This document shows, piece after piece, positions 6,471 through 7,003 of a stretch of DNA of 7,003 nt (the first letter of the stretch is position 1; every line of letters begins with the position of its first letter). Both the position numbers and the translations under genes were made by a program. The DNA lies in NCBI GenBank assembly GCA_937915775.1, contig CALGGQ010000082.1, positions 1 to 7,003 on the forward strand. The letters are read 5' to 3'. A model generated the notes under the pieces. That model saw nothing but the letters and a program-made list of their open reading frames with translations, was not told the DNA's origin and did no database searches. The stretch is from an uncultured Clostridia bacterium (GTDB taxonomy: Bacteria > Bacillota > Clostridia > Oscillospirales > Acutalibacteraceae).

Positions 6471-6892
6471 TCTTCTTGTGTCATACAAGAAATTATTATT
6501 TTTCCAGCACTACCATTTTCTCCTTTTCTCCCTGCTCTTCCAAAAGCTTGCCTTTCTATTCTTTTATTAAAAGGCTCATAAGTTAATATAACATGAAGTC
6601 CTCCATTATCATTTAATTCAGATGAAATCCTTATATCAGTTCCCCTTCCAGATAAATTCGTAGAAAGAATCACTGTTTTAGTTTCAATTACTTTTTCTAG
6701 AAATTTACCTTCATCTTTATCACTTCTTGAATACAAAACTACGTTGTTAAAACATTTTTCCCTTTCGCTCATATTCATTAAAATTTTTTTCATTCTTACT
6801 GCTTCACTTATATATTGAAAAATTACTAATACTGATCTTTCTCTTTTAATTTCATTAATATTTTTTTTTGATATTATCAATCCATTTTTCAT
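6446..6892 (-). CDS. SecA-like helicase C-terminal domain fragment, eukaryote-type
   Basis: A 148-codon frame carrying the second RecA-like domain of a SecA-type ATPase. RSVLVIF (residues 19-25) corresponds to the first strand of the domain. STNLSGRGTDI (77-87) is helicase motif V, equivalent to ATNMAGRGTDI in bacterial SecA. GGLHVILT (97-104) and QAFGRAGRKGENG (115-127) cover motif VI, with candidate arginine fingers R119 and R122. Bacterial SecA usually has RRIDNQLRGRAGRQGD here, whereas the form seen (P-x-N-x-R-I-E-x-Q-A-F-G-R) is the one I associate with divergent SecA-like proteins of ciliates and other protists. A complete protein would be far larger, so this is a piece. It lacks the DEAD-box half, preprotein cross-linking domain and C-terminal scaffold. 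Codons end almost always in A or T until the final few (GAC AGG CTG ACG CAG TAA), so the last residues and stop probably lie past a junction. The ATG at 6892 is probably not a true start. Confidence 0.75.
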   Translation of the reverse strand: MKNGLIISKKNINEIKRERSVLVIFQYISEAVRMKKILMNMSEREKCFNNVVLYSRSDKDEGKFLEKVIETKTVILSTNLSGRGTDIRISSELNDNGGLHVILTYEPFNKRIERQAFGRAGRKGENGSAGKIIISCMTQEEAIDRLTQ

Positions 6893-7003
6893 TAAATCCT
6901 GTTTGTTTTTGATTTCCTTTTTTTTCTATAGGCTGTTTATTATTTGATTTTTCTTCTGTTTCTGTTTCTGTTTCTTTATCTTTTTCTTTACTTTTTTCAT
7001 TTT
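6855..7003 (-). pseudogene. Upstream, out-of-frame part of the SecA-like gene
   Basis: A second frame is open from the right edge to a TAA at 6855-6857. It encodes an E/K/T-rich low-complexity stretch with ETETETEE, then FNEKWIDNIKK. Removing one A (or adding two) in the 9-nt run at 6861-6869 would fuse WIDNIKK directly to NINEIKRERSVLVIF of the downstream frame. That is the layout expected just before the SecA second ATPase domain. The downstream frame, extended upstream, meets TAG at 6926-6928. The break is therefore a real frameshift, a homopolymer sequencing or assembly error, or an unspliced or recoded eukaryotic gene. Confidence 0.5.
6954..6974. repeat. Short TTTCTG microsatellite
   Basis: About three and a half copies of the 6-nt unit TTTCTG on the plus strand, within a T-rich tract. 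In the minus-strand upstream frame it encodes alternating Glu-Thr (ETETETE). Simple repeats of this sort are typical of AT-rich protist genes and support a different origin from the left part of the window. Confidence 0.6.

Noticed and set aside
6351..6581. Plus-strand frames of 76 and 70 codons beginning at 6351 and 6358
   Set aside because: Both run across the composition break and over the SecA-like frame on the other strand, and their C-terminal parts are shadows of it.
6446..6892. Housekeeping bacterial secA
   Set aside because: Motif VI and its surroundings differ from the bacterial consensus, the composition is alien to the rest of the window and the frame is only a fragment.

Overview
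The window holds two stretches of DNA that look as if they come from different organisms. Positions 1 to about 6460 look like a gut- or rumen-type Clostridia genome (Ruminococcus/Oscillospiraceae-like). The evidence is a balanced-GC coding sequence rich in GAC, AAC, AAG, GCT and AGA codons, AT-rich intergenic DNA, housekeeping promoters with TTGACA boxes, a GGAGG ribosome binding site, a Gram-positive signal peptide and a dockerin-like C-terminus. From about 6460 to 7003 the DNA becomes extremely AT-rich, with poly-A and poly-T tracts, and encodes part of a SecA-type helicase whose motifs resemble the divergent SecA-like proteins of ciliates and other microbial eukaryotes more than bacterial SecA.

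Layout. Almost all of the window (5866 down to 1, minus strand) is one uninterrupted reading frame of at least 1955 codons that runs off the left edge. It encodes a very large secreted protein. In order it has a signal peptide, a long, mostly helical N-terminal region of unknown function (about 32-1085), a beta-strand-rich middle (about 1090-1480) and a helical, acidic region (about 1490-1800) that includes a FIVAR-like helical module. It ends with a carboxypeptidase-regulatory-like beta-sandwich and a dockerin-type pair of calcium-binding loops, the second of which is cut by the window edge. No catalytic motif was recognised. The long plus-strand open frames over this gene are codon-aligned antisense shadows and are not annotated.

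Upstream (5867-6445) is a divergent intergenic region. A strong extended -10 promoter (6056-6028, minus) drives the large gene through a leader of about 155 nt. A second promoter (6126-6157, plus) points away from it into a stretch with a perfect 12-bp inverted repeat and further pairing potential, but no convincing gene. The hexamer GCGTAA recurs four times here.

The right end (6446-7003, minus) is a SecA-like helicase C-terminal domain fragment. It is broken twice: a 9-nt homopolymer shifts the frame relative to an upstream E/K/T-rich segment, and its 3' end is lost where the composition changes. An assembly chimera between a bacterial contig and a protist (for example rumen ciliate) sequence is the simplest explanation, and a real insertion is the more exciting but less likely one. 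The two halves show no sign of acting together.
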